Part shown: positions 25,823 through 36,301 of the stretch, in pieces | Numbering within the stretch: position 1 is the stretch's first letter | How the letters are laid out: each line of letters begins with the position of its first letter | Source of the DNA: Loktanella sp. SALINAS62 | GTDB lineage: Bacteria > Pseudomonadota > Alphaproteobacteria > Rhodobacterales > Rhodobacteraceae | Assembly (NCBI RefSeq): GCF_018263905.1 | Contig: NZ_JAAFZU010000055.1 | Location: 539,131-603,130, forward strand | Length of the DNA stretch: 64,000 nucleotides | Reading direction: 5' to 3' | Position numbers and translations under genes: made by a program | The notes under the pieces: generated by a model | What the model was told of the DNA's origin: nothing | Seen by the model: the letters and a program-made list of their open reading frames with translations, nothing else | Database searches by the model: none

Positions 25823-28335
25823 GCGTTGCACTTGCCATGCGCTTTGCCCGCCGTGAAATGCGCGGCGGCCTGCGCGGATTTCGCGTGTTCCTTGCGTGTC
25901 TTGCGCTTGGCGTTGCAGCAATCGCGGCCGTCGGGACAGTACGTGCAGGCATCACGGCGGGGCTTGCCGAACAAGGTGCCGCCCTGCTGGGGGGCGATGC
26001 AGAGGCGACGCTGACCTATCGCTTTGCCACCGACGCGGAACGTGATTTTTTCGGCAACGTCGCGACACAGATATCTGAAACCGCAGACTTCCGATCCATG
26101 GCCGTCGTTGGTGAGGAACGCGCCCTGACACAGGTGCGCGCCGTCGATGACGCGTATCCGCTGGTGGGCAATGTCACGCTTGATCCCCCCATGCCCCTGC
26201 CCCAGGCACTGGATGGCGCAGATGGACGCCCAGGTGCGGTGATGGAACGTGTGCTGGCCGACAGGCTTGCGCTGTCGCCGGGCGATACGTTCAGACTGGG
26301 GACGACAGATTTTGTATTTTCTGCCGTCCTTGACAGCTACCCCGACAACGGCAGCGCTGGCTTTTCACTGGGCCCGCGCAGCATTGTGCGCACCGACGAC
26401 CTTGCAGATGCCGGTCTGCTGGTCGAAGGCACGATATTTGACACCAATTATCGCATGTTGCTGCCACCGGGCGCTGATCTGGACACGCTCGAAGCGCAGG
26501 CAGAAGCGCGCTTTCGTGACAGCGGCCTGCGTTGGCGCGACAGCCGCAACGGCGCAGGTGGAACAGCCCAATTTGTCGACCGGATCGGAGCGTTTTTGAT
26601 CCTGATCGGGTTATCCGGGCTGGCCGTCGGCGGCATCGGCGTCAGTTCAGCCGTCCGTGCCTATCTGGGCGGCAAGACGGGCACCATCGCCACGCTGAAA
26701 ACCCTTGGTGCGACCCGTGCGACAATCTTTTTGACCTACTTCATCCAGATCGGCGCGCTGACCCTTCTTGGTGTCGCCATTGGTCTTGTACTGGGCGGTG
26801 GTATCCCCTTGCTGTTGGTACCACTGATTGAAGCGTCCTTACCCATTCCGGCGGATTTCACCGTCGCCCCCGGCCCGCTGGCAGAGGCTGCGGTTTATGG
26901 CATCCTAGCAGCGTTGATCTTTACGCTTTGGCCCCTCGCCCGCACCGAACAGATCCGCGCCGCGACCTTGTTCCGCGATGCCTTTGCCAGCGGCAGCGCG
27001 CTGCCCCGCTGGCCCTATCTGGTAGTGACAGTCGCGCTGGTCGCGCTGCTGCTGGGGCTGGCGATCTGGTTTTCCGGCACAGTGTGGCTGACCCTATGGA
27101 CAGCAGGCGGGATTATTGGTGCGCTGATCCTTCTTATAATTGCCGCAGCCTTTATCCGCCTGACCGCACGCAAACTGCGGATTGCCGCCCGTGGTCGCCC
27201 CGCCCTGCGTCTGGCGCTGGGTAGCATCGGCGCCCGCGGCGGGGAAAGCACATCTGTCGTTTTGTCATTGGGGCTAGGGCTGGCCGTGCTGGCGGCCATC
27301 GGCCAGATCGACGGAAACCTGCGGCGCGCCTTTACCGCTGACCTGCCAGAAATCGCACCCAGCTATTTCTTTGTCGATATCCAACCCAACCAGATCGCAG
27401 GGTTCCGCGATCGTCTGGCCGACACCGCAGCCGTCAGCCAAGTCGAAACAGCCCCCATGTTGCGCGGCATCATCACCCGGATCAACGATACCCCGGCAGA
27501 GGAATTTGCCGACGGTCATTGGGCCGTGCGCGGTGACCGTGGCATCACCTATGCAGGCGACATGCCCGATGGTACGACCCTGACCGCAGGCGATTGGTGG
27601 CCGTCGGGCTACGACGGCCCCCCGCTGATCAGCTTTTCGGCCGAAGAAGCCGCTGAAATCGGCCTGCAACTGGGCGACACCCTGACCGTCAATGTGCTGG
27701 GGCGCGACATTACCGGCACGATTGCCAGTTTCCGGGACGTATCGTGGGACGATGCCGGAATGGGCTTTGTTCTGGCCATGAACGAGGCCGCGCTGGCAGG
27801 CGCGCCGCACAGTTGGATTTCGACCGTCTATGCGACACCTGAATCAGAGGCTGCGATCCTGCGGGACATCGCCGGGGCTTATCCCAACATCACTGCCATC
27901 CGTATCCGTGACGCCATCGACCGCGTCGCCGTCCTTGTCGAAGGCGTCACAGCGGCCACACGTTATGGCGCGTTGGCGACACTGGTGACGGGCTTTCTTG
28001 TTCTGATCGGGGCTGCTGCGGCTGGCGAACGCAGCCGCACGTTTGAATCTGCTGTGCTGAAAACCATCGGCGCGTCGCGTGGAACGATTATGTTGAGTTT
28101 TGCCCTTCGCGCCGCATTGCTGGGGCTTGCGGCAGGTCTGGTTGCACTGGCCGCCGGCATTTTGGGCGGTTGGGCCGTGCAAACCTTTATCATGGAAAAC
28201 GACTATACGATCATCTGGTCCAGCGCGCTGGGAATTGTTGGCGGCGGGATCGCGGTATCGCTACTGGCGGGGCTGGCCTTTGCCATCCGCCCGCTGAACG
28301 CACGCCCGGCCCGCATATTGCGGGCACGGGAATAA
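25819..28335 (+). CDS. ABC transporter permease (YbbP type)
   Basis: An 838-residue permease with two FtsX domains. The N-terminal helix (FRVFLACLALGVAAIAAVG) is followed by a large periplasmic region, then the repeated helical bundle IGLSGLAVGGIGVSSAVRAY and GVAIGLVLGG, a linker with further helices, and a second domain ending RPARILRARE. It is coupled to the ATPase by ATGA. The length and two-bundle design fit YbbP, which works with YbbA beside a secreted esterase. Confidence 0.9.
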   Translation: MSVALAMRFARREMRGGLRGFRVFLACLALGVAAIAAVGTVRAGITAGLAEQGAALLGGDAEATLTYRFATDAERDFFGNVATQISETADFRSMAVVGEERALTQVRAVDDAYPLVGNVTLDPPMPLPQALDGADGRPGAVMERVLADRLALSPGDTFRLGTTDFVFSAVLDSYPDNGSAGFSLGPRSIVRTDDLADAGLLVEGTIFDTNYRMLLPPGADLDTLEAQAEARFRDSGLRWRDSRNGAGGTAQFVDRIGAFLILIGLSGLAVGGIGVSSAVRAYLGGKTGTIATLKTLGATRATIFLTYFIQIGALTLLGVAIGLVLGGGIPLLLVPLIEASLPIPADFTVAPGPLAEAAVYGILAALIFTLWPLARTEQIRAATLFRDAFASGSALPRWPYLVVTVALVALLLGLAIWFSGTVWLTLWTAGGIIGALILLIIAAAFIRLTARKLRIAARGRPALRLALGSIGARGGESTSVVLSLGLGLAVLAAIGQIDGNLRRAFTADLPEIAPSYFFVDIQPNQIAGFRDRLADTAAVSQVETAPMLRGIITRINDTPAEEFADGHWAVRGDRGITYAGDMPDGTTLTAGDWWPSGYDGPPLISFSAEEAAEIGLQLGDTLTVNVLGRDITGTIASFRDVSWDDAGMGFVLAMNEAALAGAPHSWISTVYATPESEAAILRDIAGAYPNITAIRIRDAIDRVAVLVEGVTAATRYGALATLVTGFLVLIGAAAAGERSRTFESAVLKTIGASRGTIMLSFALRAALLGLAAGLVALAAGILGGWAVQTFIMENDYTIIWSSALGIVGGGIAVSLLAGLAFAIRPLNARPARILRARE

Positions 28336-28356
28336 TCGTCGCGCGATGTTACTGGC

Positions 28357-29682
28357 CTAAATCGCCGGCTTTTTCTGCAGCAGGGGCATCACGTCGGCCA
28401 TTTCTGGCCCGCGCGCTTGCCCGGTCACAGCAAGCCGCAGCGGCATGAACAGCTGTTTGCCCTTGCGACCCGTGGCGTCCTTGACCGCCGTGGTCCACGC
28501 GCCCCATGTATCGGCGTCATAGGGCGGCTGGCCTAACAAGCCAAAGGCCTGTGACACGAATTCACTGTCTTCTTCCGCTACGACCGGTTCGCCCCCATCA
28601 CGGAACAGCGTCCACCATGGTGCGATATCATCCAGCTTTGTCACATTGCCCTTTACGGTGTCCCAGAACGCGGGCTGCAGATCGGCGGGCACACCGGCGT
28701 CATCCAGCGTCGGTTTGACGTCGCTTGCTGATAGTCGTGCCAAGTGGCGGGCGGTCAGTGGCCACAGGTCTTCGAAATCAAATTTAGTGGGCGCTGACCC
28801 GAACGTGCCGATATCAAACCCGGCGACCACATCATCGATACCGTTGACCAGCACGACCGGCTGGCTGGACCCCAGACGCGTCATCAGGCTCAGCACTGCT
28901 TCTGCGGCGATACCTTGCGCGCGCAAATCGCGCAACGCCAGCGTGCCCAGCCGTTTGGACAGTGCTTCGCCTTGCGGGCCGGTCAGCAGCGAATGGTGGG
29001 CGAAACGCGGCACGGTGCCGCCCAGCGCTTTCATGATCTGGATCTGCGTGGCGGTGTTGGTGACGTGATCCGACCCACGCACGATATCGGTGATTTTCAT
29101 ATCGACGTCATCGACAGGCGACGCGAAGGTATACAAGATCTGACCGGTTTCCTTGATCAACACAGGATCACTGACCGACGTGCAATCAATACTGATCGGC
29201 CCCATGATCCGGTCGTCCCATTCGACGCGTTCCAGATCCAGCTTGAACCGCCAATGCGGTTTGCGGCCTGCGTCGCGGTAGGCCTGCTTTTGCTCATCTG
29301 TCAACGACAGGGCGGCACGATCATAGACCGGCGGCTTGCCCATGTTCAGTTGTTTTTTACGCTTCAGGTCCAGTTCGACCGGCGTTTCAAAGCATTCATA
29401 CAACCGACCATCCGCGATCAATTGATCACGCGCTTCGTTATAACGGTCCAACCGGTCCGACTGGGCGACTGTATCGTCCCAGCTGATGCCCAGCCATGTC
29501 AGCACGTCGCGCACGCCCTCTTTGTATTCGGGTTTTGACCGTTCCTGATCGGTGTCATCGATCCGCAGAATAAACGTGCCGCCGTTCTGTCGCGCGATGG
29601 CATAGTTGAACAGCGCAGCGCGCAGGTTTCCGATGTGCAGCCAGCCGGTCGGCGACGGGGCGAAGCGGGTAATCGTGGTCAT
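28357..29682 (-). CDS. gltX: Glutamate--tRNA ligase
   Basis: This charges tRNA-Glu. The 441-residue protein starts at ATG 29682; the open frame upstream to 29811 has no similarity to the family. The HIGH motif is PTGWLHIGNLRAALFNY and the KMSKS loop is ALSKRLG. The C-terminal anticodon-binding helical domain is present. Many alphaproteobacteria have two gltX copies. The ALSK form of the loop and the lack of a zinc-binding Cys cluster are worth noting, and this may be the second copy. Confidence 0.93.
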   Translation of the reverse strand: MTTITRFAPSPTGWLHIGNLRAALFNYAIARQNGGTFILRIDDTDQERSKPEYKEGVRDVLTWLGISWDDTVAQSDRLDRYNEARDQLIADGRLYECFETPVELDLKRKKQLNMGKPPVYDRAALSLTDEQKQAYRDAGRKPHWRFKLDLERVEWDDRIMGPISIDCTSVSDPVLIKETGQILYTFASPVDDVDMKITDIVRGSDHVTNTATQIQIMKALGGTVPRFAHHSLLTGPQGEALSKRLGTLALRDLRAQGIAAEAVLSLMTRLGSSQPVVLVNGIDDVVAGFDIGTFGSAPTKFDFEDLWPLTARHLARLSASDVKPTLDDAGVPADLQPAFWDTVKGNVTKLDDIAPWWTLFRDGGEPVVAEEDSEFVSQAFGLLGQPPYDADTWGAWTTAVKDATGRKGKQLFMPLRLAVTGQARGPEMADVMPLLQKKPAI

Positions 29683-29714
29683 GTCAGGCGTCCTCATGCG
29701 TTGCGGATCATCTG

Positions 29715-31163
29715 TCACGCAGGCGACGTATTGTCCAGTTTCGCCTGCTGTTCCGACGGTAACCGCCAGACAAACAGCGCGACACTGGCAAAGGTCACCG
29801 TCGAAAACCAAAGCGCGTGTTGCAGCGCGGTCGAATAGGCGGGCACGCTTTCGCCGTTGCCACCCAGATAGCCAAAGAACAACTGCCCCATCACCGCCAG
29901 CCCCAACGCACCGCCCAACTGCTGGAAAGATTGCAGCGCGCCCGATGCCGAACCGGTATCGCCATCACTGACCTGCGCCAGCACTGTGTTGAACATAGGC
30001 GAAATTGCCGTGCCCAGACCCAACCCGCCCAAGAACAATGGCAACACAAGAGCCGTGCGCGACAGCGTTTCACCCGCATATGGCACAACGAAAGGCAGGA
30101 TCATCATGCAGGCGACCAGCAACAGCCCCCCGACAGAGATGCGCCATTTCGGAATCCTGTTGCCCAGCCGACCGGCCATCACCGATGCAACCAGCACGCC
30201 AATGGAAAACGGCATCGTCGTCAGCCCTGATTGCAGTGCCGTCAGCCCGTTTCCAACCTGCAGCAGGATGGCCAAAACAAAGAAGAACCCCGGTATCCCC
30301 GCAAAGAGCAGCATCACCAGCACGCTCCCGATCATGTAGTTGCGGTTGCGGAATAACGCGACTGGCAGAAGTTGCGCGCGTCCTATCGCCGCCCGTCGCC
30401 GTTGCCACCACACAAACACACCCGTCAGCGGCACCGCCAGCGCCATCATGACGAACAACCAGACGGGCCAGCCCAACTGCCGCCCTTCGATCAACGGGAA
30501 CAACACGCAAAATAACGTGGCCGCAGCCAGTGCAATCCCGACAAAGTCGATCTCTAACCCCTTGCGGCCCGGCAAGTTCGGCACGAACCACAGCGCGCCG
30601 GCGACCGCGATGACGCCAACCGGTATGTTGACCAGAAAAATCGGCCGCCACCCCAGACCCGCAATATCTGCACCGATCAATGCACCACCCAGCACAGGGC
30701 CGGACACGCTTGCCAGCCCCGCCGACAGACCGAACAGTGCAAAAGCCAGCCCGCGTTCTTTCGGCGCGAACAGCGCCGGCACGATCGCCAGTGTCTGGGG
30801 CGTCATCATCGCGCCACCGATCCCTTGCAGGATGCGCGCGGCGATCAATGCCTCGATTGATGGGGCCATGCCGCAAAGCGCAGACCCCACGGTAAAGACG
30901 CAAACCCCCGCCACGAACATGCGACGACGGCCAAACACATCGCCCAGCCGCCCCATTGGCAGCAGCAACAACGCAAATGTCAGGATATAGACCGCCACAA
31001 CCCATTCGATTTCGCTGTCTGTCGCACCAAAAGCTTCGGCTAGGGATGGGATTGCGACATTGACGATCGTGACGTCCATCAGGTTCATGAATCCGGCCAC
31101 CAACAGGGCGGCCATGGCTATCCACCGCCCCTGAAGCGGTTCGTCGTCATTGGTGCGGTTCAT
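29715..31163 (-). CDS. MFS multidrug efflux transporter, DHA2 (EmrB/QacA) family
   Basis: A 482-residue inner-membrane proton antiporter with about 14 predicted helices, more than the usual 12. Helix 1 and the family motif (AALLVAGFMNLMDVTIVNVAIPSL) are followed by MGRLGDVFGRRRMFVAG, the MFS motif A between helices 2 and 3. The DHA2 motif C region is present around GPVLGGALIGADIAGLGWR. Substrates are unknown. Located 32 bases upstream of gltX on the same strand. Confidence 0.9.
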   Translation of the reverse strand: MNRTNDDEPLQGRWIAMAALLVAGFMNLMDVTIVNVAIPSLAEAFGATDSEIEWVVAVYILTFALLLLPMGRLGDVFGRRRMFVAGVCVFTVGSALCGMAPSIEALIAARILQGIGGAMMTPQTLAIVPALFAPKERGLAFALFGLSAGLASVSGPVLGGALIGADIAGLGWRPIFLVNIPVGVIAVAGALWFVPNLPGRKGLEIDFVGIALAAATLFCVLFPLIEGRQLGWPVWLFVMMALAVPLTGVFVWWQRRRAAIGRAQLLPVALFRNRNYMIGSVLVMLLFAGIPGFFFVLAILLQVGNGLTALQSGLTTMPFSIGVLVASVMAGRLGNRIPKWRISVGGLLLVACMMILPFVVPYAGETLSRTALVLPLFLGGLGLGTAISPMFNTVLAQVSDGDTGSASGALQSFQQLGGALGLAVMGQLFFGYLGGNGESVPAYSTALQHALWFSTVTFASVALFVWRLPSEQQAKLDNTSPA

Positions 31164-31278
31164 CCGGGGGCAGCCTTGATCTGTTTCACGGCATACCTAG
31201 ACCATCCCCGACGATTATCACGCACGATTGTCTGTGCGGCCGTGCACAACAGGTTGTGACGCTTCATGTTGAGACATG

Positions 31279-31306
31279 AAAAAGCCCGGCGCAATCTGCA
31301 CCGGGC
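31279..31306 (-). terminator. Rho-independent terminator of the SH3-domain gene
   Basis: A GCCCGG/CCGGGC stem with extra GCA/TGC pairs after one mismatch is followed on the minus strand by a run of five U residues. It lies 24 bases after the stop codon. Confidence 0.85.
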
Positions 31307-31329
31307 CCACATTCATTCCAGAATTGCGA

Positions 31330-32013
31330 TCAGCGTACGATGCGCACGATCGTTCCGGTTTCCGCGTCAACCAAGACCGGCAGGTTGTTCACGCTGAGAT
31401 AGCGCAGACCTTCTTGCGGCACCTCGTAGGTTGTAATCTCTTGCGGGACAATCGCACCGCGCACGACCTCGCCTTCCAGATAGACCGTATCGACCGGATT
31501 TTCAGCGATGTAGGTCACTGTTTCTTCGGTCGGGTCGGCCAATTCGGACCCCAGAATCGATCCTGCCATACCGCTGGCAACGATCGCGCCCACGGGACCG
31601 CCAAAGGCAAACGCCGTCAACGCCCCAACAGTACCCACCACGGCAGCCGATGCAGCCTGATCGGCTTCGGTCGGTTCCGTTGTTTCGGTCTGCTGGATGA
31701 CGACGATTTCCGTGGCGTCGCCGCTCAGGTTGACCAATGGTACGGCTTCGGATTCTTCGGCAACATACAGATACTGGCCGGACGCCCAACCCATCACTTC
31801 GCCAGATGAAATCTTGCACCAGCTGATATCTTCAAGGCAGCCATCAACGGTGACCTCTGCGCCCTCTTCCAGCACACCTGCAATTTCACCGAACGGGCTG
31901 GGCACATCGCGAACGTTCAGTTCCGTTGCCGCATTCGCCATTGTCTGCGCATAGACAGGGGCGGCTGCAATCAGTGCACCGACCGAAACAGCGATCATTG
32001 TTTTCATGGACAT
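31330..32013 (-). CDS. Secreted SH3-like protein with DUF1236 tail
   Basis: The ATG at 32013 is 5 bases after GAGGA (32007 is an alternative). A signal peptide (MKTMIAVSVGALIAAAPVYA) leads into a bacterial SH3 domain (TELNVRDVPSPFGEIAGVLE with the CLEDISWCKISS disulfide pair). A Gly/Ala-rich glycine-zipper helix (VVGTVGALTAFAFGGPVGAIVA and SGMAGSIL) and a C-terminal PVLVDAETGTIVRIVR motif of the DUF1236 group follow. Probably periplasmic and envelope-associated. Function unknown. Confidence 0.85.
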   Translation of the reverse strand: MSMKTMIAVSVGALIAAAPVYAQTMANAATELNVRDVPSPFGEIAGVLEEGAEVTVDGCLEDISWCKISSGEVMGWASGQYLYVAEESEAVPLVNLSGDATEIVVIQQTETTEPTEADQAASAAVVGTVGALTAFAFGGPVGAIVASGMAGSILGSELADPTEETVTYIAENPVDTVYLEGEVVRGAIVPQEITTYEVPQEGLRYLSVNNLPVLVDAETGTIVRIVR

Positions 32014-32276
32014 CATTATCCTCGACACCGGTCAACGGAACCGACAATCGGTCCCGACCAATAAACCGGTCTTCCTGCAGACTGAATGCGCGTGTTCGTC
32101 GCGCCATTCCACGTCTATTAAAACCGGCGGCGCCAGTCAGCCGATCCGAAACCGCGAACTGGCAGCTTTCTGGCGGGGTACAATATTCCTGGGAACCAAA
32201 TTCAAAGTCGGGGCAGATGAGACAAGCCCTGACGCGACCCCCGCACGACCTGGCACGGTCGCGCGGGGATGACGTT

Positions 32277-32873
32277 TTAAGCGATGATCTTTGCGGTGAT
32301 TTCGACCAGACGCTTTGCCTGATGGGCGATGGATTTCTTTTGCACATCCGTCAGGGCATCGCCGCCAAATGTCGAGAATCCATAAGGATTGCCGCCGTCT
32401 TCGAATTTGATGGCATCGGTGTAACCGGGAACCACCGGGATCGCGCCCCAGTGCATCGCGACGTGGTACAGATTCATCAGCGCGTTTTCGACGCCGCCAT
32501 TGACGTTTTGCGCCGATGTTGTTGCCGTCATCGTCTTGTTCGCCAACGCACCAGAGCCCCACAGACCGCCCATCGTGTCGATGAACGCGCGGACCTGGCT
32601 GGACTGACCGCCGAACCGGACAGGACCGGAAAAGAACAGGCCGTCGGCCCATTCGACATCGTCGGGCGTCGCCTGCGGGATATCAGCGACACGGTCCTGT
32701 TGCGCCTTCCAGCCTTCTTGGCTGTCGATCACGGATTGCGGCGCGGTTTCGGGAATCTTGAGCAGGCGCACATCCGCACCAGCCGCTTCGGCAGCGGCTT
32801 TGGCTTCCAATGCGACGGAATGGTTCTTACCGTAGGTGGAATAGAACAGAATTGCGATCTTTGGCGATGCCAT
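32277..32873 (-). CDS. wrbA: NAD(P)H:quinone oxidoreductase, WrbA type
   Basis: A flavodoxin-fold FMN enzyme that reduces quinones by two electrons. The 198 residues show the phosphate loop [14 protein letters not shown] near the N-terminus and the [12 protein letters not shown] and FSTFGGDAL blocks that belong to WrbA. Homologues usually read PTRFG where this one has PVRFG. The ATG at 32873 follows AAAGG. Confidence 0.92.
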   Translation of the reverse strand: MASPKIAILFYSTYGKNHSVALEAKAAAEAAGADVRLLKIPETAPQSVIDSQEGWKAQQDRVADIPQATPDDVEWADGLFFSGPVRFGGQSSQVRAFIDTMGGLWGSGALANKTMTATTSAQNVNGGVENALMNLYHVAMHWGAIPVVPGYTDAIKFEDGGNPYGFSTFGGDALTDVQKKSIAHQAKRLVEITAKIIA

Positions 32874-32975
32874 CGGTTTGGCCTTTCAGGACAATTTGCG
32901 TTGTGCGTTGATTTAACCCACAACCTGCCCGCCGCAAGCCGCGCCCATGAACAGCGTCAGAGCGAATCCGCACAA

Positions 32976-34634
32976 TCAGCCGTTATCCCGCCAATGGTTC
33001 GCAATCGGATACCGACGATCCAACCAGAACGCCCGGCTAGATAGCCGTGTACCGGGCGCGGACTGAAACCTTTTGTATTCGCTGATGTAAATCAGATGCT
33101 CGATCTTTTTGACCGTCTCTCGGTCGTGGCCTGCCGCGACGCAATCCGCGACGGATTGTTCTTCGTCCACAAGCCGGAACAGGATATCGTCCAGTACCGG
33201 ATACGGCGGCAGACTGTCTTCGTCCCGCTGGTCGGGCCGCAGTTCGGCGCTGGGGGGTTTTTCGATGATCTGGACTGGCACGACCGCACCCGCAGGCGCC
33301 ATCATCCAAGGCCGGTGATGCGCGTTGCGCCAACGGCAAATGTCAAACACCCGTGTTTTGTACAAATCCTTGATCGGGTTGTAACCGCCCGACATGTCGC
33401 CATAGATCGTGGCATATCCAACCGCGACTTCTGACTTGTTGCCGGTTGTCAGCAGCATTTCCCCGAATTTGTTGGACTGCGCCATCAACAACAGACCGCG
33501 CAGGCGTGATTGGATGTTTTCTTCTGTCAGGTCGGGGTCCAACCCATCGAAAAGATGCGCCAGCGCGCCGTCCACGGCACGCACCGGGTCCTTGATGCTG
33601 ACGGTATCCAGCTTGCAGCCCAGTGCAGCCGCGCAGGCCGCCGCATCGTCGAGCGACGACTGAGAGGTATATTCCGACGGCAGCATGACGCAGCGCACGT
33701 TGTCCGGGCCCAGCGCATCAGCGGCAATCGTCGCTACGATCGCACTGTCCACACCACCCGACAGGCCCAAAAGTACCTTTTTGAATCCGGTTTTGCGGCA
33801 ATAATCGCGCAACGACAGCACCATCGCGTGATAATCCTGTTCCAGACTATCCGGCAGGATTGCCTTGTCTGCCGCCACAGCCCGCCACCCGTTGTCGGTG
33901 CGTTCCAGATCGACATGGGCGATCGCATCCTGAAACACCGGTAGTTGTACAGCCAGCGCACCACCGGGGTTCAACACAAAAGAGCCGCCGTCAAAAACCT
34001 GATCGTCCTGACCGCCCAGCATGTTCAGATAAATCAGCGGGACGTCGTTTTCGATGACACGGGCGACCATGTTGTTCAGTCTCACGTCGAATTTGCCGCG
34101 GAAATACGGGCTACCGTTCGGGACCAGCAGCACCTCTGCCCCGCTTTCGACCTGCGCCTCTGCGACATCCGGATACCATGCGTCTTCGCAGATCGGTGTG
34201 CCGATGCGTGGGCCAGTCGTGGCGAACGGTCCTTGGATCTGGCCACGGTTGAACAACCGCACTTCGTCAAAGACGTTGTAATTAGGCAGGAAATGTTTGT
34301 CCGCCCGTCCCGCGATTTCCCCACCTTTCAGCATGTAATAACTGTTGTGCAAACGCACGCCTTCCATGCCCGGCCCACCGATGGCCAGCGCAGGCCCGTC
34401 AGCACAGCGCAGCGCCAGCGCCTTGATCGCGTCAATCGCCGCCAGAATAAAACCGGCGCGCCGGATCATGTCTTGCGTCTGATAGCCCGTGATGAACATT
34501 TCCGGCAGCGCAACCAGATCGGCGCCCGCCGCCTTACCCTGTTGCCAAGCGTCAAAGGCCAGCGCGGCATTGCCGTCCAGATCACCGACGGTCGGGTTGA
34601 GCTGCGCCAGTGTGATGCGATAGTTTTCGGACAT
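32976..34634 (-). CDS. nadE: NAD(+) synthase, glutamine-hydrolysing
   Basis: The enzyme amidates nicotinic-acid adenine dinucleotide to NAD with ammonia from glutamine. An N-terminal carbon-nitrogen hydrolase domain has the Glu-Lys-Cys triad in LPEMFITGY, DKHFLPNYNVFDE and GTPICEDAWYP. The C-terminal synthase domain has the PP-loop LLGLSGGVDSAIVATIA. Length is 552 residues. The ATG at 34634 is the start; the frame further upstream to 34727 is not similar to anything. It is divergent from the MORN gene with about 127 bases between. Confidence 0.96.
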   Translation of the reverse strand: MSENYRITLAQLNPTVGDLDGNAALAFDAWQQGKAAGADLVALPEMFITGYQTQDMIRRAGFILAAIDAIKALALRCADGPALAIGGPGMEGVRLHNSYYMLKGGEIAGRADKHFLPNYNVFDEVRLFNRGQIQGPFATTGPRIGTPICEDAWYPDVAEAQVESGAEVLLVPNGSPYFRGKFDVRLNNMVARVIENDVPLIYLNMLGGQDDQVFDGGSFVLNPGGALAVQLPVFQDAIAHVDLERTDNGWRAVAADKAILPDSLEQDYHAMVLSLRDYCRKTGFKKVLLGLSGGVDSAIVATIAADALGPDNVRCVMLPSEYTSQSSLDDAAACAAALGCKLDTVSIKDPVRAVDGALAHLFDGLDPDLTEENIQSRLRGLLLMAQSNKFGEMLLTTGNKSEVAVGYATIYGDMSGGYNPIKDLYKTRVFDICRWRNAHHRPWMMAPAGAVVPVQIIEKPPSAELRPDQRDEDSLPPYPVLDDILFRLVDEEQSVADCVAAGHDRETVKKIEHLIYISEYKRFQSAPGTRLSSRAFWLDRRYPIANHWRDNG

Positions 34635-34761
34635 GCGGCCTCTCTGATTTGTGACGGAAATAGCAGAATTGCCGCAAAGGGAAACCCGCCGAGGTGCGCC
34701 CTGCCCCGTTGTCACCTTGCAGCGCATTCTTTAGGCTGCACGCAAAAGTAATGGGGACACC

Positions 34762-36225
34762 ATGACGCGTATTGCCACCGCTGCCTTGATGATGCTGGCC
34801 CTGACGGGTGCCGCGACCGCCCAATCGGTCGAAACAAAGCAATACGACGACGGCGGCGTGTACGAAGGTGCGTTTCTTGACGGCAAACAGCATGGTCAGG
34901 GCACCTACCGTTTGCCGAACGGATACGAATATTCCGGCGAATGGGTGCAGGGCGAAATCGCAGGCACCGGGCGCGCCGTCTTTCCCAACGGCGCGGTCTA
35001 CGAAGGCACCTTTGCGGCCGGAAAACCCGATGGCACCGGCAAGATCGCATTCGCCGACGGCGGCACATACGAAGGCGATTGGCAGGACGGGAACATCACC
35101 GGGCGCGGCATTGCCACCTATGCCAACGGCGTCGTTTACGAAGGCGAATTCCGCAACGCGATGCACCACGGCACAGGCAAGATGCAAAGCCCCGAAGGCT
35201 ATGAATACAGTGGTGAATGGATCAATGGCGTCAAGGAAGGCACCGGTCAGATCACATATGCCGACGGTGCCACATATCAGGGCGAACTGACCGCAGGCGA
35301 ACGTCACGGCACCGGCACGCTGACCATACCAGAGGGCCTGACCTATTCCGGCACATGGGTCGACGGCCAAATCGAAGGTCAAGGTAAACTGGTGCAGGCC
35401 AACGGCGACATCTACGAAGGTGACCTGATCGGCGGCAAGCGCGAAGGTCAGGGCACTGTCACCTATGCCAACGGCGACACCTACCAAGGCGGATTTGTCG
35501 ATGACAAGCGCCACGGCACAGGCACATTTGTCGGCACCGATGGCTACCAGTATTCGGGCGATTGGGTCGCAGGCCAGATCGATGGCAACGGAGAAGTCGT
35601 ATATCCCGACGGTGCTGTCTACGTCGGCAGCTTTTCGGCTGATCTGGCAGACGGCGCCGGTCGCATCACATACGCCGATGGTTCATCTTACGAAGGCGAA
35701 TGGACCAACGGGGTGATCGACGGGTCAGGTACCGCGACCTATGCCAACGGCATGGTCTACGAAGGCGAATTCAAAGACGCCAAAAACCACGGCCAAGGCA
35801 CGATGACCTATCCCGATGGCTACACCTATTCCGGCGGCTGGACCGATGGTCAGCGTGATGGCACGGGCACCGCGACATATGCCGATGGCACCGTCTACGA
35901 GGGCGAATTCAAGGCCGGTCAGCGCCACGGCACCGGGACGATCACGCTGCCGGACGGATTCATCTATGCAGGCGAATGGGTCGACGGCGAAATGTCCGGC
36001 ACCGGCATCGCCACCTATGCCAACGGCGACGTCTACGAAGGCAGTTTTGTACGGGGCCGTCGTCAAGGGCCGGGCACAATGCGATATGCCACCGGGCAGG
36101 AAAGCGCGGGCGAATGGGCGGATGGCGCGATCCTCGTTCCCGCAGATGACGACGACGCGTCAACAGCAGGGACCGCATCTGATGAAAGTGTCGCCCCCGA
36201 AACACCGGACGCACCTGCCGACTGA
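34762..36225 (+). CDS. Secreted MORN-repeat protein
   Basis: The 487-residue protein has a signal peptide ([20 protein letters not shown]) and then about 18 complete MORN repeats of 23 residues and one partial one. Each follows the pattern Y-x-G-x-[WFL]-x(3)-x(3)-G-x-G and they form an extended beta-hairpin ribbon. The C-terminus is an acidic Ala/Asp/Ser tail. MORN proteins bind membranes or act as scaffolds; exported ones in bacteria are often large and uncharacterised. Repeat units are similar at the DNA level as well, so the count could vary between strains. Confidence 0.92.
   Translation: MTRIATAALMMLALTGAATAQSVETKQYDDGGVYEGAFLDGKQHGQGTYRLPNGYEYSGEWVQGEIAGTGRAVFPNGAVYEGTFAAGKPDGTGKIAFADGGTYEGDWQDGNITGRGIATYANGVVYEGEFRNAMHHGTGKMQSPEGYEYSGEWINGVKEGTGQITYADGATYQGELTAGERHGTGTLTIPEGLTYSGTWVDGQIEGQGKLVQANGDIYEGDLIGGKREGQGTVTYANGDTYQGGFVDDKRHGTGTFVGTDGYQYSGDWVAGQIDGNGEVVYPDGAVYVGSFSADLADGAGRITYADGSSYEGEWTNGVIDGSGTATYANGMVYEGEFKDAKNHGQGTMTYPDGYTYSGGWTDGQRDGTGTATYADGTVYEGEFKAGQRHGTGTITLPDGFIYAGEWVDGEMSGTGIATYANGDVYEGSFVRGRRQGPGTMRYATGQESAGEWADGAILVPADDDDASTAGTASDESVAPETPDAPAD
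34858..36120 (+). repeat. Tandem 69-bp repeats coding for MORN units
   Basis: About 18 imperfect tandem copies of a 69-base unit, each giving one 23-residue MORN repeat, plus a partial copy. Recurring blocks such as TATGCCAACGGC, GAAGGCGAATTC and GGCACCGG occur at that spacing. The region is prone to copy-number change. Confidence 0.85.
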
Positions 36226-36301
36226 TCCGATCCGTGTCCGATGGTTGTCTTGGCTTTCCAGCGCACCCATGTGGTGTGAAATCAGTTCGAAAGCAGGCGC
36301 A

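Noticed and set aside
35816..36301. Extension of the LLM-class oxidoreductase to an earlier start
   Set aside because: The extra residues are chance frame-shifted readings of the MORN repeats; the family begins at ATG 36302.
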